13,243 bases of DNA from Phycisphaerae bacterium. GTDB lineage: Bacteria; Planctomycetota; Phycisphaerae; Tepidisphaerales; Tepidisphaeraceae. Below the pieces are notes generated by a model. It worked only from the letters and a program-made list of their open reading frames with translations. It was not told where the DNA came from and searched no databases. This document shows positions 12,651 to 13,243 of this stretch, in pieces; the first letter of the stretch is position 1, and each line of letters opens with the position of its first letter. Position numbers and translations under genes: made by a program. The stretch lies in the NCBI GenBank assembly GCA_030448225.1, contig JAUJNJ010000108.1:1-13243 (forward strand). The letters run 5' to 3'.

Positions 12651-13243
12651 ATGTCGCAAGCCCTGCCGCTCAACGCGCCGCTCGAGTCACGCCTCGCCCC
12701 GTCCGGGCTGCTCGCCCGGCTGTCGTTCATGATGTTCCTGCAGTTCGCCATCCAGGGCGCCTGGCTGCCGCTGCTGTTCCAGTACTTCAACGAGTACCGG
12801 CAGTTCGGCGCGTCGTCGGTCGGGTGGCTGCTGGCGTGGGGCGCGATCGGCGCGGTCGTGTCGCCGTTCATCGCGGGGCAGATCGCCGACCGCTACATGA
12901 ACGCCGAGCGGTTCATGTGCGTCGCCCACGTCATCGGGGCCGTCGTCGTGTGGGTCTTCGCGGAGGCGAAGAACTTCAACGTGCTCGTCGGGCTGTCGTT
13001 CTTCTACGGCGTGCTCTACACGCCGACGCTGGCGACGGCCAACGCGATCTGCTTCGCCCACCTGCCCGACCGCGACCGCGACTTCGGCAAGGTGCGCCTC
13101 TGGGGCACGGTCGGCTGGATCACGGTCGGCATCGGCATCGGCCAGTGGCTGCTCTACAAGGCCGGCAACGACCAGGGGGCGCAGGTCGCGGCGATGCGCG
13201 ACGCGTTCCGCCTCAGCGCGGTCCTCGGCGTCGTCCAGGGCAT
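12651..13243 (+). CDS. MFS nucleoside:H+ symporter-like transporter, 3' part missing
   Basis: ATG 12651, with AGGAGG at 12634-12639 (about 11 bases upstream), opens a frame that runs unbroken off the window edge (197 whole codons seen). The protein resembles the nucleoside:H+ symporter (NupG/XapB) family of the major facilitator superfamily: LSFMMFLQFAIQGAWLPLLF as the first helix (residues ~24-43), FGASSVGWLLAWGAIGAVVS (~52-71), the loop GQIADRYMNAERFM after helix 2 (~75-88), GLSFFYGVLYTPTLATANA (~115-133), and FGKVRLWGTVGWITVGIGIG (~145-164) with a conserved RLWGT-type motif. Full-length members have 12 helices and about 400-450 residues, so half is missing. It is an inner-membrane carrier for nucleosides or similar solutes. 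It is divergent from marR and need not be part of the quinone cluster. Confidence 0.85.
   Translation, partial: MSQALPLNAPLESRLAPSGLLARLSFMMFLQFAIQGAWLPLLFQYFNEYRQFGASSVGWLLAWGAIGAVVSPFIAGQIADRYMNAERFMCVAHVIGAVVVWVFAEAKNFNVLVGLSFFYGVLYTPTLATANAICFAHLPDRDRDFGKVRLWGTVGWITVGIGIGQWLLYKAGNDQGAQVAAMRDAFRLSAVLGVVQG

Overview
The window is GC-rich DNA (roughly 70% by eye) with bacterial gene organisation. The families present suggest a member of the Planctomycetota, perhaps of the Phycisphaerae/Tepidisphaerales kind: an M1/MA-like DUF1570 peptidase, a beta-propeller fused to a di-haem peroxidase, a thioredoxin-like protein with a CYRC motif, and an NupG-type MFS carrier. That assignment is an inference from gene content, not a match to a known genome.

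Left part, + strand (1-4770): the 3' part of a DUF1570 metallopeptidase-like gene (1-996); a secreted protein resembling the N-terminal domain of DsbD without the membrane and thioredoxin parts (1128-2099); a thioredoxin-like protein (2236-2781) ending at a textbook intrinsic terminator (2839-2871); and a beta-propeller/cytochrome c peroxidase-like protein (2885-4770). The last two are recognisable across their whole length but only by switching reading frame repeatedly. These may be sequencing errors or real decay.

Middle and right part, all on the - strand and transcribed from 12236 towards 5119: a MarR regulator, a WrbA-type NAD(P)H:quinone oxidoreductase, a secreted YceI protein, an unrecognised protein with about ten membrane segments, two paralogous ring-cleaving dioxygenases of the MhqO/MhqE kind (the upstream one frameshifted in its second half), an MhqD-like carboxylesterase, a small cupin and a flavin reductase-like protein. 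Dioxygenase, esterase and cupin are packed as an operon (3-bp gap, then a 4-bp ATGA overlap). This content resembles the MhqR quinone/aromatic-electrophile regulon of Bacillus subtilis, so I read it as a quinone-detoxification cluster. A 14-bp perfect palindrome before wrbA and a diverged copy lying over the -10 box of a good marR promoter look like the MarR operators.

Far right (12651 to the end, + strand): the 5' part of a nucleoside:H+ symporter-like MFS transporter.

The spaces between genes hold a family of short hairpins preceded by TTTAGC, at least four copies in both orientations, with compensating base changes in the stem (REP-like). They also hold a degenerate 'CACGGA / GATGAAC' type spacer repeat at 9221-9300 and a 26-bp direct repeat at 12518-12575. 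I saw no tRNA, rRNA, CRISPR array, insertion sequence or phage gene.
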